NCBI GenBank assembly: GCA_028023455.1
Contig: JAQFVV010006720.1
Location: 22,501-86,500 of the forward strand
Length of the DNA: 64,000 nt
Direction: 5' to 3'
Source of the DNA: Epiperipatus broadwayi
Taxonomy: Eukaryota; Onychophora; Udeonychophora; Euonychophora; Peripatidae
Positions 16,474 to 29,686 of this stretch are shown here, piece after piece. Position numbers and translations under genes: made by a program. The notes beneath the pieces were generated by a model. It was not told where the DNA came from. It saw only the letters and a program-made list of their open reading frames with translations, and did not search any database. The first letter of the stretch is position 1. Every line of letters starts with the position of its first letter.

Positions 16474-17435
16474 CGACCTTCTGAATGGACACAAGAAATT
16501 AAACTATATTGTATCTGTAGTGAATAACTGCATTGACTAAAAAAACTGAAATAGCATTAAAATTTTTATATTTATGATCCAAAAACTCATATGTGGGACA
16601 TCTGTGCATTTTGGGTTGGCATTTGTACAGGCATTTATTGTTACTATTCTAGTTGATAAAGTGTTTAATGCAAGGAAGGGGGTGGATTATTACAGAAAGT
16701 GTTGTTATAATAGTAAGATTGGTGCAAAATTGTTTTATTTATTTATAAGATAGTGTTTGGTGTTTGTTTGAATGGTTTTCTGCATTATGATTCATTGACA
16801 CCCATCCATTTACCAAGTATTGAAGACAGTGAAATATGTTTAACCCACAGCCATATCAATTATATTTAGTCGGGATACTTTAATATTTATGTGGCAGTAC
16901 ATGTGCATGCAGGTATGTCTGTATCATTTTCACTTCATTTTTATATTTTAATTACCATAAACAGTACTGCATTTACAATAAAACATTTAAATTATAGTTA
17001 TTATCTTTAACAATTTTGCAAAAATATATTTTAAGTCATTAATGGATATTTGGATTAGTAAATTATTTGACCAATGCAAATATTATTATCAACCATTTTA
17101 TTTTATAGTTAATTAATATTCATTCGTTTCAAGTTTGTAAAAAGTTATTTTTTTTTTTGTTTTATTGACTTGATTTAATTGTGAAGATCAAAATGATTTT
17201 TTTAAGAAGAGATTTCTTGCATATTCAATTAACTCCTAAGTGCAAAAGAAGGAGTTGACCTTTGGAGACAAAATGATCTTTTGAAAGAAGGAAGTGATTT
17301 TTTAAAATTAATAATCATTATTAAATTTGGCTCATTATTATTGTAATTTCAATCAGTGTATTGTTCATTTCTGACTGTAACAACTGCATATTTCTTCCAG
17401 AAGCTAAGTCAATTTTAAAGCTCCAAAAAAAATCT

Positions 17436-17441
17436 TATAAA
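17436..17441 (+). promoter_or_regulatory. TATA box of family B copy 1
   Basis: TATAAA here is followed by G and ATCAT; the partner at 25783-25788 is followed by T and GTCAT. Both precede a conserved block containing ACCAGA by about 30 bp, which would be the start-site region. Confidence 0.4.
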
Positions 17442-17562
17442 GATCATAGGAAAATTCTAGTTACCAGAAAGTTTTCAACTATAATGTCTCCCTAAAATAT
17501 AAAGAAAAAGGTATATCAAATCCATTCCATTTGCTTAGTTAAATGTTTAAATAAACACTATC

Positions 17563-17877
17563 ATGTTAATTTTCATTCTAAAAATGTCTGTTTATACTAT
17601 TAAATTTATGCTATTCTATTTACTTGTATTTATTATTATGAAGAAGAAAGTTAAAGTGGATGAACTCTCTAATCTTTTAACAAAAGTGTGTGAATTTTAT
17701 ATTAATTTGTGTAAAACTATGCGGAACAATTTAACAGAATCTACATTATGCCTTCAATTCAACTTATATTCTACTTCTGCAAAAGTGAAGTTAAAATTAA
17801 AAGGATGCTTGTACTTTATTATGCTTTATTTAAAATTATTACTGAATGCTAACTTTATATCTTGTTTATGCTTATAA
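17563..17877 (+). CDS. Short ORF conserved in family B, unknown product
   Basis: A 104-codon ORF starting 127 nt after the TATA box. The other family B copy has a 74-codon ORF 131 nt after its TATA box (25914-26138). Their central parts are alike: NLLTK then LTES, QFNLYS and KLK here, against NLLRK, LTKL, QFKLYS and NLK. A gap of about 30 nt between them keeps the frame. I see no known domain; the N-terminal part is hydrophobic. Position right after a predicted start site and an in-frame gap favour translation, but AT-rich repeats often yield such ORFs by chance. Confidence 0.25.
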   Translation: MLIFILKMSVYTIKFMLFYLLVFIIMKKKVKVDELSNLLTKVCEFYINLCKTMRNNLTESTLCLQFNLYSTSAKVKLKLKGCLYFIMLYLKLLLNANFISCLCL

Positions 17878-20179
17878 AATAATATGTGTTTTATTAAAGA
17901 AATGAAGATATGATATACCCAGAATAATCAATTGCTACGTCTTACCAAATATAGGTGCCTAATTCGAATAGAAGGACTTTAATATTACATATTTTATTCT
18001 CTTCGATACATGGATATATTAAAAAAATAAAATGTTAATGTTTAAAAAAAAACACAAATTTCAGGTGTATAAGTATCAGCAACTTATTAAAGTTAATAAT
18101 GCAAATGTTAATTTATAAATTATGAAAGTGAATATTTTGTGCAGAAAAATATGTAAAGTTATCATTGGATTAAATACCCCTAGAAGTGCTTAAAAATAAA
18201 TAACAGAGTAAACCAATTAATAGTTGAAACTGTCTTTCCATGTCTCAATTACTATAAATATTTATTATTGTATGTGATATATAAGTAAACTCTATTAGCA
18301 TTTGCTAAGAACATTGGAGATTGTGTTTGAATTGTAGATATCCTTCGTAGAAATAATTTGTACTTCATGTTTCACATTTTACTAATACGCACTCATTTTG
18401 GAATCTATCTCCCATATATCGTTTAATAACCTTGGAAAAGAAACTTCGCAAGTGAACTTTTTCTTTTAAGTCAAAGGATAAGTGAGTTTTATTTTATATT
18501 ATTTTGTATGACATTATTTGTCATTATGGATGTATACGATTGATAGATAAATATATTTATTGTTATATTTTACTTATATAATTATACTATTTGTGAACTT
18601 CTAGACCATCACAGAGAAGCGTATTCACAAATTTTGAATATGCTGGTATATAGTGTTACTTAAATATGATTTGTTTACTTTTACAAAGATGAAATAGGTA
18701 TACTTTTGGGTATAATGTTAAAGAGAGGTGTTTAGTTTATTATATATATTTTTCTTTTTTCTCGAAGTGAGAATTTGATTTCAAGAGTAGCTGGAATAAA
18801 AATATGTTATGACAGCAATAATAAAATATCATCCATAGTTATCATCGCTATTTAAAATATGAAACAGCTGACAGTCTATTCTAAGTTAAAAGTTATATTT
18901 TGATATATCATTTACTTACTGTATTGTTTGCATATTACATAATTTAGAATTATTTTTCATACTTTTATATATGCATATGTATGTCTGTCGTGTACAATTA
19001 TTTTATTTAAATAATAAACATTCAGTTTTATTGGTTGTTTTCTTATATAAATTTCAGATGTTGTCATATTCTAAAAGAATTGAAGGGATGAGTGATTTAT
19101 CTGTGTGTATTTATCTGCCAACATATAGTGTTAGATATGTAGAAGGGTTATGGAAAGGGATATTATTCTTGATACGTTCTATGTTTGTAGGGATGGAAGA
19201 TCATTCCCCTTAGTATATTTTTATGTGTTTTGCCATGAGTAGAACCTATTTTAGATTGTATACGTACGTATTATGAAATGATATTTGAGAAGTTAAGTGG
19301 TATTTTCTTATTGTCCTGGTGATAAGACAAGTCCCCCCACCAATGGTGTATTTCAGAGTTCAATAAGTTGTTGATGTTTTAGTTAGAGTTTATTTGCTTC
19401 TCATGTGTTTTGATTTCTCTGGAATGTCTAGTTAGTATTATCATAAAAATATAGCTCTGTGTAATTCAATCAGTGGTTGGATAAATAGTTAATTTAAATT
19501 TTTATTGAATATTAGAGTAGATATAGGGTCCTATGTTGGTGGTTGGTCTATGACAGTGTCCGAAATTAAATAATTATTTAATAATTCCTAAATAAATTGA
19601 TAATGTGTAGAAAAGATTGTTTTCTTTTATTATTGCTTAAGGTATGACACACACGCGTAATGTAAATAATGTCGCGTATATCAAAGTATAATATTATTAA
19701 ATTTAAAACAGGAAATAAATGTTTTTTAAAACACATCATATTAATTTGCCATAAGTTAGAAATTATCAAATCATCGGAATGAGTATGATTTTATTGCTAT
19801 GCATGAAAAGTGTAGTTATTTAAAGTGATCATCTAAGTAACTTATTGAAAGCTGCTCTCTTTATAGCAAAATGGATTAATTTGTTTTAATCCAACAATTG
19901 ATAATGTATCCTCTCAAAAGCGTATACTGTGCCCATAATATAATAGATTATTTATTCAGTGTTGCATATAAAATGTTTAGATAGCCAAGATATTCAAAGT
20001 CAGAATATTAAGATCTTGTTTATTTATTAATTTGCGTTCATATGTGTGTAGCTAATAAATGATGTAACATGTCAGAGGGATAATCCCAAACTTGTGTTTA
20101 TGGATTAAGATGTAAATTTAAAGATTGGGACTAATAAACTTATTGTGAACCGATTACATTAAATTAAATCTTGAGTGTA

Positions 20180-20219
20180 AATAAATGATTTCTTTATTTA
20201 TTAAAAACTGTGTCTTGAG
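20180..20219 (+). terminator. Poly(A) signal of family B copy 1
   Basis: AATAAA at 20180-20185 is followed by TTTATTTATT and then CTGTGTCTTGAG, a GT-rich element. The matching AATAAA of copy 2 is at 28740-28745. Confidence 0.45.
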
Positions 20220-21039
20220 TTATTCTTATGTGCATTCTATTCTAGTTTCCACATCTCTACATCTCATACTTCTATTACAAAATAAGTATATTGTTTATAA
20301 CTCTGATAATAAATGTGTTGGAATCTGATAGTATTATTTCCTTGATCCAGACATTACATGAGATATTTTACCATTTGATAAACTTATAACAGGTTGCCTA
20401 GTTAGTGTATTATTTAGATGATGATGTGAGATTAAAAGATACCATATTTCCTTCATTATCTAATTGCTAGCCTAGTAAAATATTATTCAATTTATTTCAT
20501 TATATTTTATTATAACTTAACAGTTGTAAATTACTGGCTAATATAGTTATTTAGTATAACTGTGTTATAGATTCCCTGAGATCTGATTTGATATTCCTAG
20601 ATTAACATTAATTTACCTATTTAGATTAGGATCTGCTGAAAAATTGAGTTGTTTAGTGTTATGCATTTCCATTCTGTCATAGTTGTATTGAGCTAATATA
20701 GAGTGTAACTGGATGATGGAAGAGATCAAATTGAAATTATATTTTGTTAGTTGGAATAAATAAATCTTTGCTAGCATTTATCATTTGGTTAATTAGTGGA
20801 TAAGGTTTATATTTTAATTAATAGTTTATAGTATTTCTTCCTTCATTTATTTATGTTCTATGCGTTATGAACCTCCTGTGATCTTCTACTGAGCGAAGCT
20901 ATAAGACAAACATAAGTAAAAGAGTCTCAGCGATAATTATGAGTCAGATAAAATGATGAATTGTTCTATTCATTAATAGAAATGGTGCCCTGGGCATTTG
21001 CTCATATAATGTGCAAGAGCGGTATTGTGTGTGTGTGGG

Positions 21040-21041
<2 letters not shown>

Positions 21042-21075
<34 letters not shown>

Positions 21076-21096
21076 TATATATATATATATATATTC

Positions 21097-21138
<42 letters not shown>

Positions 21139-21150
21139 CAAATCAATATA
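21042..21150. repeat. Compound (TA)n microsatellite
   Basis: TA runs broken by TTAA and TTCATAA islands, between family B copy 1 and the Penelope palindrome. The preceding (GT)n-like stretch at 21025-21038 is short. Confidence 0.9.
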
Positions 21151-21201
21151 TATATATCAAAATACAGTACAATTTATATAAATTATATTCTTTTAGAAGT
21201 A

Positions 21202-21233
21202 CTTTCGACTATACACTTTGTAGTCTTTATCAA
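21202..21233 (-). ncRNA. Hammerhead-ribozyme-like motif, left arm
   Basis: The minus strand reads TTGATAA, A, GACTA, a 9-nt loop, TAGTC, GAAAG. This has the hammerhead order of a CTGANGA-like box, stem II and GAAA, but with the C and the key G of the first box changed. Penelope-like elements are known to carry hammerhead motifs near their ends. Cleavage is unlikely with this core. Confidence 0.4.
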
Positions 21234-21290
21234 CTATATAACTTTGAATAATCAAAACGAGACAACCCTTAACAATACCCATAGTTCAAT

Positions 21291-22256
21291 TCAGATTTCC
21301 CACAATTCTGTTATCTTAACATTTGATGACTGGCGATTCATTAACATTTGACAATTTCTTGAAATCAACATAGCCTCTTTTATTTTACGTTTATTATGAC
21401 AACGTTCAATTTGAATGATTTTCATATTTTTATAATCAAATTTAAATCCATATTGACAAGATTTATTATGTTCAAATATAACAGATGATGAAGGTTTATT
21501 TACATCTGTTCCATATTGATTCTCTTTTTGAATTCTAATATATAAAAGCATATGTTCTTTTATTCTCTTCTCAAATGTACACTTAGATTCACCAATGTAT
21601 TGTACGCCGCATCCACATATCAATCTATATATAATAGAATTTTGATTAAACTTTGAATTATGAATTTTAGAATTATTAAGCAATCTATTTATGTTATTTG
21701 TAGAGAAAAAACCAATATGACACAAACCATTATAAATTTTCCTAATAAACTTGACCTGCTCATCTGATATAAATGGCATTGAAATCCATTTCATTTTGAT
21801 ATTTTTATTTTTAATTTTATTATAGTGTTGATTTCTTTTAAATCCTTTAATAATATTAGCAATAGCATTTTTGTAATAACCAATTTTCAATAAGTCATTA
21901 ACAAATAAATGTACATTTTTAATTTTATCACTAGAATATTTGCATAATTTTTCATTTCGAAATAAGAATGATTTCAATCCAGACAGCTTATGACACATAG
22001 GTACATGTGGTTCATATGAAATAAAACCTCTAGTTTCAATTGGTTTAATTAACATAAGATAATCCAAACTGTAATCATTAAGAGTAACTTGAATATCCAA
22101 GAATTTTTTGGAATTGTATTTCTCTTTAGTTATAACCCATTTTATATCATTAATCTCATTTAATTCATTAAATAAGTTGATTATTAATTCTTGTTTTCCA
22201 CAAATAAAAACATCATCCACATATCTATGATATACTTTAATTTCTTGATATTTCAA
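21291..22256 (-). pseudogene. Penelope-like RT (C-terminal part) plus GIY-YIG endonuclease
   Basis: A 321-codon open frame. Residues ~12-16 (RYVDDVF) are the catalytic YVDD box of the reverse transcriptase; FLDIQV near residue 53 and the PHVP..HK region near 84 fit the Penelope-type thumb side. From about residue 208 the sequence CGCGVQYIGES, followed by F.KRI.EH, is a GIY-YIG nuclease signature with the CG-rich lead typical of Penelope-like elements. The fingers and first catalytic aspartate of the RT are missing, so it cannot be a working enzyme even though the remaining frame is open. The first ATG is an internal methionine of the ancestral protein, not a real start. Confidence 0.9.
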
Positions 22257-22285
22257 TTGTTTTAAAATTTTACTTTCATGTGTTG

Positions 22286-22309
22286 CTCAAATTTGTAATT
22301 TTGTTATAT
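22286..22309. other. Spacer at the centre of the Penelope palindrome
   Basis: The 24-nt unpaired segment is flanked by TGTTG on the left and CAACA on the right, where the inverted arms begin. Both truncated RT copies start within about 60 bp of it. Confidence 0.8.
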
Positions 22310-22338
22310 CAACACATGAAAGTAAAATTTTAAAACAA

Positions 22339-23326
22339 TTGAAATATCAAGAAATTAAAGTATATCATAGATATGTGGATGATGTTTTTATTTGTGGAAA
22401 ACAAGAATTAATAATCAATTTATTTAATGAATTAAATGAGATTAATGATATAAAATGGGTTATAACTAAAGAAAAATACAATTCCATAAAATTATTGGAT
22501 ATTCAAGTTACTCTTAATGATTACAGTTTGGATTATCTTATGTTAATTAAACCAATTGAAACTAGAGGTTTTATTCCATATGAACCACATGTACCTATGT
22601 GTCATAAGCTGTCTGGATTGAAATCATTCTTATTTCGAAATGAAAAATTATGCAAATATTCTAGTGATAAAATTAAAAATGTACATTTATTTGTTAATGA
22701 CTTATTGAAAATTGGTTATTACAAAAATGCTATTGCTAATATTATTAAAGGATTTAAAAGAAATCAACACTATAATAAAATTAAAAATAAAAATATCAAA
22801 ATGAAATGGATTTCAATGCCATTTATATCAGATGAGCAGGTCAAGTTTATTAGGAAAATTTATAATGGTTTGTGTCATATTGCTTTTTTTCTCTACAAAT
22901 AACATAAATAGATTGCTTAATAATTCTAAAATTCAAAATTCAAAGTTTAATCAAAATTCTATTATATATAGATTGATATGTGGATGTGGCATACAATACA
23001 TTGGTGAATCTAAGTGTACCTTTGAGAAGACAATAAAAGAACATATGCTTTTATTTAATAGAATTCAAAAAGAGAATCAATATGGAACAGATGTAAATAA
23101 ACCTTCATCATCTGTTATATTTGATCATAATAAATCTTGTCAATATGGATTTAAATTTGATTATAAAAATATGAAAATCATTCAAATTGAACATTGTCAT
23201 AATAAATGTAAAATAAAAGAGGCTATGTTGATTTCAAGAAATCATCAAATGTTAATGAATCGCCAGTCATCAAATGTTATAGAACAGAATTGTGGGAAAT
23301 CTGAATTGAACTATGTGTATTGTTAA
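22339..23326 (+). pseudogene. Second Penelope-like RT/GIY-YIG copy, frameshifted
   Basis: This is the inverted partner of 21291-22256. The RT part is open from 22339 to 22902 and contains the same YVDD box. A T-run near 22885 has one more T than the left copy and shifts the frame, so the GIY-YIG part (CGCGIQYIGES, then EH) continues in the overlapping frame 22832-23326. The C-terminus differs slightly. Dead through both the missing N-terminus and the frameshift. Confidence 0.9.
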
Positions 23327-23361
23327 GGGTTGTCTCATTTTGATTATTCAACGTTATATAG

Positions 23362-23393
23362 TTGATAAAGACTTCAAAGTCTATAGTCGAAAG
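23362..23393 (+). ncRNA. Hammerhead-ribozyme-like motif, right arm
   Basis: Partner of 21202-21233: TTGATAA, then GACT with AGTC as a weaker stem, then GAAAGT. The core has the same two deviations from the active consensus, and the stem has decayed further. Confidence 0.35.
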
Positions 23394-23521
23394 TGCTTCT
23401 AAAAGAATATACTTTATATAAATTGTACTGTATTTTGATATATATATATATATATTGATTTGTATATTACATATATTGTGAAACGAATACAGATATCAAA
23501 CTTTATTTATTATATATATAT

Positions 23522-24771
<1,250 letters not shown>

Positions 24772-25782
24772 GACCCTCTGAAAGATCACAAGAAATCAAC
24801 TTTAAATTATACTGTATCAATTGTGAATAACTACATTTAACAAAAAAAAATGAAATAGCACAAAATGTTTAAAAAATTTTGGTTAATGTTATAAAACCTT
24901 ATGTGAAAGTTCCTTATGGATGTTAGTTGAGAATCTTATAAGCATTCAGTAATTATTATTATATTTGATGAAATGATTAATGCAAGAAAGGGATGTGTGT
25001 GTGGATTATTACAAGAATTGTTGATATGTAAATTAAGTTAATGTAAAGTTGTTTTATTTATTTGTAGACTAGTGGTTGGTATTTCTTTAGATGGTTTTCT
25101 GAACATTTTATTCATTGGCATACCCATCCAGGTATAGGTAGTATAACCAGTGTAATATGTTTAACCTATAACCATATCAGTCATATTGTAGTCAAGATAA
25201 TTTAGTATTCATATAGCATCACATGCATGTGCATGTATATCTATATCAACTTCTCATTTCATTTTCATATTTAATTACAATACAAAATTTTACATTTTAA
25301 AATAAAACATTTAAAATTACATCAAATATCTTTAATAGCTTTTCAAATTTGTTTTAGTGATTAATGGACATCTGGATTAGTAAATTATTCAGCAAAATAA
25401 ATTGTGTTATCAATAATTATATTTATTAGATAATTAATATTCATGTATTTCAAAATTGTAAAAAGTTATTTTTTATTTATTTTTGTTTTATTTAGTTTAA
25501 TTTAATTTAGAAAATCAAAATGATTTTTTTTTCTCAAGAAAAGATTTCTTGAATATTTATTCCTTAATTAACCAAGTGCAAAGGGTGGAGCTAATCTTTG
25601 GAGGATAAGGTGACCTCTTGATTGATGGAAAGGAGATGTATTTAAGTAATAGTCAGGAATAGAAAAGGGTCATTATTCATTATTCATTATTTTCTTCATT
25701 CTGCTTCTGACACCTCTTCTATCACTTCCAGAAATCAAATCGGTTTAAACTCCAAAGAGTAAACTTCTAAACATTATTATTT

Positions 25783-25788
25783 TATAAA
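25783..25788 (+). promoter_or_regulatory. TATA box of family B copy 2
   Basis: TATAAA followed by TGTCATG, aligned with 17436-17441 of copy 1. Confidence 0.4.
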
Positions 25789-25913
25789 TGTCATGATGAG
25801 AATTCTAGCTACCAGACAGCTTTAAGGAAAGATGTCAGGCTAATTATTTTAAAAAGGTATATTTTATTCACTATCCACTCAAGTAAGCTTTAAATTAACC
25901 CTATTGTTTTGAA

Positions 25914-26138
25914 ATGTATTTATATGCTTATAACTTAAATCTACTTTATTTGATTATGTATTTTATTATTATTAAAGAGAAAATGAATTTGCATGAATTT
26001 TATAATCTTTTAAGAAAATTTATGCAGGACTATTTAACAAAACTTACCATAGTCTTTCAGTTTAAATTATATTCTGATTATATAAGAGTTAATTTAAAAC
26101 AAGAGTATGTGTGTATACTTTATTGTGCTATATTTTGA
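25914..26138 (+). CDS. Short ORF conserved in family B, unknown product
   Basis: 74 codons, beginning 131 nt after the TATA box. Its middle (NLLRK, then QFKLYS and NLK) parallels the ORF at 17563-17877. Compared with that copy it lacks about ten residues in frame and ends earlier. No domain recognised. Confidence 0.25.
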   Translation: MYLYAYNLNLLYLIMYFIIIKEKMNLHEFYNLLRKFMQDYLTKLTIVFQFKLYSDYIRVNLKQEYVCILYCAIF

Positions 26139-26821
26139 ACTACAGTGCAATGATAACTTTGTTTATTATTCATGCGTATAAAAATGTTTTTTATTAAAGA
26201 AGTGAATGTATGGCTTACAAATAATAAACTACATACAAGTATTTATTTAATGTGTACCTGATTAAAGTCAAGTGTAAGGACATTAATATAATATATTTCT
26301 TATTCTCTAAAGTATGTGGATTTATTATTAAACAAAAATATTTTTACTTAAGGAATTGCAGATTTGTCATGAACAATTAATTAGATATGGACCAAAATAA
26401 TTGTTTGTGCTAGATTAAGAAATTATTGGAAGCTAATGTTTTTCTTTTGGAAACCTGCAAATGTTGCTGACAAGTTAAAAATTTTCCAGGATTAATTAAA
26501 TGATAGATCTTAAACAAATCTGTAACTGAAGCTGTATATCTGTTATCTCCATTATTATAAAAAGTTATTATTCATGTGTTATATAAGTAAACTCAATTAG
26601 CTATTGCTAAGAAAATTTGAAATTACTGAAGTAAATTCTAAAATGGTGCATGTTTATCATATAGCAATTTGTTTTCATGTTTTTACTAACATGTATTGTC
26701 TGGAATGATTGTCCTTGTCTTCATGCCGTTTAGTAAATATTATATTTGAAAAGAAGTGCAAATGATTTTTTTTACTTAAAGAAGAGTGACTTTTTTGTTT
26801 ATTTCTATTAGTATGATATAA

Positions 26822-26991
<170 letters not shown>

Positions 26992-28028
26992 TTATTATTT
27001 ATTTGCTTATTTAATTTATGATATTTCCTTGACTTCAAGAACGTCTAAGACAGATAACATATTGAAATTTGAAATACACTGGTAAATGTTTATTAATTAA
27101 ATATGATTTCTTATGTGGGTTATATATACATTTTTATGGGTTTATTGAAGAGAGGTATACATTTATTATCTCGAAGTGAGCAGTGGGCTTAGAGAGTAGC
27201 ATATGGATAAATGAAATATTGTGTCAGAAATGGTAAAACCTCATTGATAATAATTATTGCCATTTAAAATTTTAAAGTAGCTAATAGTTTGTCATATTTT
27301 TTTTTTTTAATTTCAGTTTACCATTTACTTTATTGCAATATTTGTGTATTATATAATTTGAAATTATTTTCACTCACCTATTTATACGTATGTTTGTCTG
27401 TTTTATGCAGTTACTTTATATAATTAGTAAATATTCAGTTTTATAACTGTTTCTCTCTGTTAATTTCAGGTAATGGATAATGTCATATGCTAAAAGAATT
27501 GAAGGAATTAGTGACCTATCTGTGTATGTGTACTTATTTTTCAATGTATAGAATGAAATGTATAGAGTAGCTATGAGAAAGAAAGTTATTCATGATATGT
27601 TCTATGTTGATTGAGATTGAGAACTCTCTCCTTTAATATGTCTAAGTATTTTCCATGAGTGAAGTATATTTCTAGATTGTGTACGTATGCATTATAAAAA
27701 TGATATTTTATGAAGTTGAATAGTATATTTCCTCTTTATTCGGGTGGTGAGATTGAGTTCCACACCAATAGTATACCTCAAGGTTGGGTAGGGATTCATT
27801 ATTTGTCATTATATTTATTAGCCAAGAAGCTTGTTTATTCCTCATGTGCTTAAATTTTTCTTGAATATTTATTTTTGTGTTATCTTAGAATCAAAGCTAT
27901 ATGTAATGCAGTTGGTGGTTAAATAAATAATAAGATTAAATTCTTTATGGAATATTAAAGCAGAAATAATGTTAGATTTGTTGGTTAGTCTATAGCACTG
28001 TCCATATTTTGACACTTATTTAGTAATT

Positions 28029-28205
28029 CATAAGTAAATCAACAAGACTTAAATATATATCGATTTTGTCTTAATTAAAGTATAAGTAAATCAACAAGAC
28101 TTAAATATATATCGATTTTGTCTTAATTAAAGTATAAGATGTGTCATAAGTAAATCAACAAGACTTTAATATATATCGATTTTGTCTTAATTAAAGCATA
28201 AGATG
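28029..28205. repeat. Three tandem copies of a 52-64 bp segment
   Basis: TAAGTAAATCAACAAGACTT begins at 28031, 28083 and (with one change at the end) 28147. Each copy continues through ATATATCGATTTTGTC to TTAATTAAAG. Copy 1 of family B does not have the triplication. Confidence 0.85.
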
Positions 28206-28739
28206 TGATACATACGTAATGCAAGTAACCTTGCATACATGTGAGTATAATATTATTAAACTTATATATCTGAAATTATATATTTTGAATTATATCATGC
28301 TTTAATCATCAAATCATCAGAATGATTATTTTTATCTAAAATGTATGAAAAGGATAGATATTTAAAATGATTATTTTATTGAGCTATTTAAAGTTACTCT
28401 CTTGACAGTCAAAGTTATTAATTTGTTTAATCCCAATAATTGATAGTGTGACATCTCTATCTTGCATATTTGTGTCCATAATAAGATATTTATTTATTCA
28501 GTGTTGTTTTCTAATAAAAAAATGTTAGATTTAATTAATAGCCTAAATATATTCGAAGTTAGAATATGAGGACATTATTTTATTTGTTACCTTATGTCAA
28601 TAAATGTCAAATCAATAAATGATAAAATATGTACTAAAAGTGATTCCAAACCCAGATTAGCAAACGTATTTGTGAGTTTAAGAATTAGGACAATCAGTCC
28701 CAATGTGAATTAGTTATATTTATTTTGATTGCAAATGTA

Positions 28740-28790
28740 AATAAATGTTTTTTTTTTAATTATTTAAAATTTTTTTGTCTCCAGTTGCTA
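28740..28790 (+). terminator. Poly(A) signal of family B copy 2
   Basis: AATAAA at 28740-28745 followed by a T-run and TTTTTGTCTCC. Aligned with 20180 in copy 1. Confidence 0.4.
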
Positions 28791-29597
28791 TTATATGCAT
28801 CTGTATTTTAGTTTCCACGTTTTACATATCTATTATAACATAAATGCATTATTTTGTAAATTTGATAATAAACATAATGAAATCTGATAATATTGGTCTC
28901 TTGATCCAAACATTATATGAAATACTTTACCATTCGGTAAACTTATGAAGAAGGTTGTTTACTTCGTTTATTATTTAGACAATGAGGTGAGATTAAATGA
29001 TACCCTATTTCCTTCATTATCTAATTGCTAGTCCAGTGAAACATTATTCAATTCATTCCATTATTTTTTATATAATAGTTATCAGTTACTGTATATTAGA
29101 ATTACTTTAATCAAATTGTATTAAAGATTCCCTGAGATCTAATTTCATATTTCCAAATTAATATTAATTTAGCTATTTAGATTAAAATGGGTTAGATAGT
29201 CGAGTTATTTATAATTATGTTTTTCTGTTAAAGTTATATTGAGCTAATATAGGAGTATATTTAGATGATAGAAGAGATCAAATTGAAATTACAGTTTATA
29301 AGCTTGAACAAATGAAACTTTACTGGCCTTTATCATTTGGTTGATTAACAAGTGAGACATATATTTGATTTTAATCGTTAATAGTATTTCTTCCTTCATT
29401 TATTTATATCCTATATGTTATTGACTTATTATAATCCGCCATTGAGCTAAGCTATAAGTTATGCATAAGTAGAAGAGTCTCAGTACGGATTCAAAGTAAA
29501 ACAAAGTGTTAATTTATTCTATTCATTAATAGAATTAGCGCCCTGGGCATAAGCTCACATATCACATAATGTGTAGGATCGGTGGCAGGTAGAGGGG

Positions 29598-29601
<4 letters not shown>

Positions 29602-29683
<82 letters not shown>
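29602..29683. repeat. (TA)n microsatellite
   Basis: Pure TA tract of about 82 bp at the 3' end of family B copy 2. Confidence 0.95.

Positions 29684-29686
<3 letters not shown>

Larger units (their letters stand above)
16472..21040 (+). mobile_element. Family B giant LTR-like unit, copy 1
   Basis: This 4569-bp unit aligns in order with 24769-29600. Shared blocks include the start TGYGACC, the TATA region (17436 and 25783), a short ORF, a repeated AATAAA/GT block (20180 and 28740) and the end with GCCCTGGGCAT followed by a G-rich stretch. The two copies have many substitutions and indels, so they are old. The TATA box is 964 bp from the TG end, close to the 968-995 bp of family A, and the signal order is the same. 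The 3' end reads GGGTT before the TA tract, without a clear CA. No enzyme is encoded. LTR identity is inference. Confidence 0.5.
21130..23470. mobile_element. Palindromic pair of truncated Penelope-like elements
   Basis: The left arm runs to 22285, the right arm from 22310, with a 24-nt spacer. Outward from the centre both arms carry the same RT-to-GIY-YIG coding sequence, then the same 3' flank with a hammerhead-like motif, then TATATAT and ATTTGTATAT. Both lack the N-terminal half of the RT at the same point, which is at the palindrome centre. Similarity is high through coding and non-coding parts, so the inverted duplication is fairly recent. Penelope-like elements are known for complex tandem and inverted insertions. 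Confidence 0.85.
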
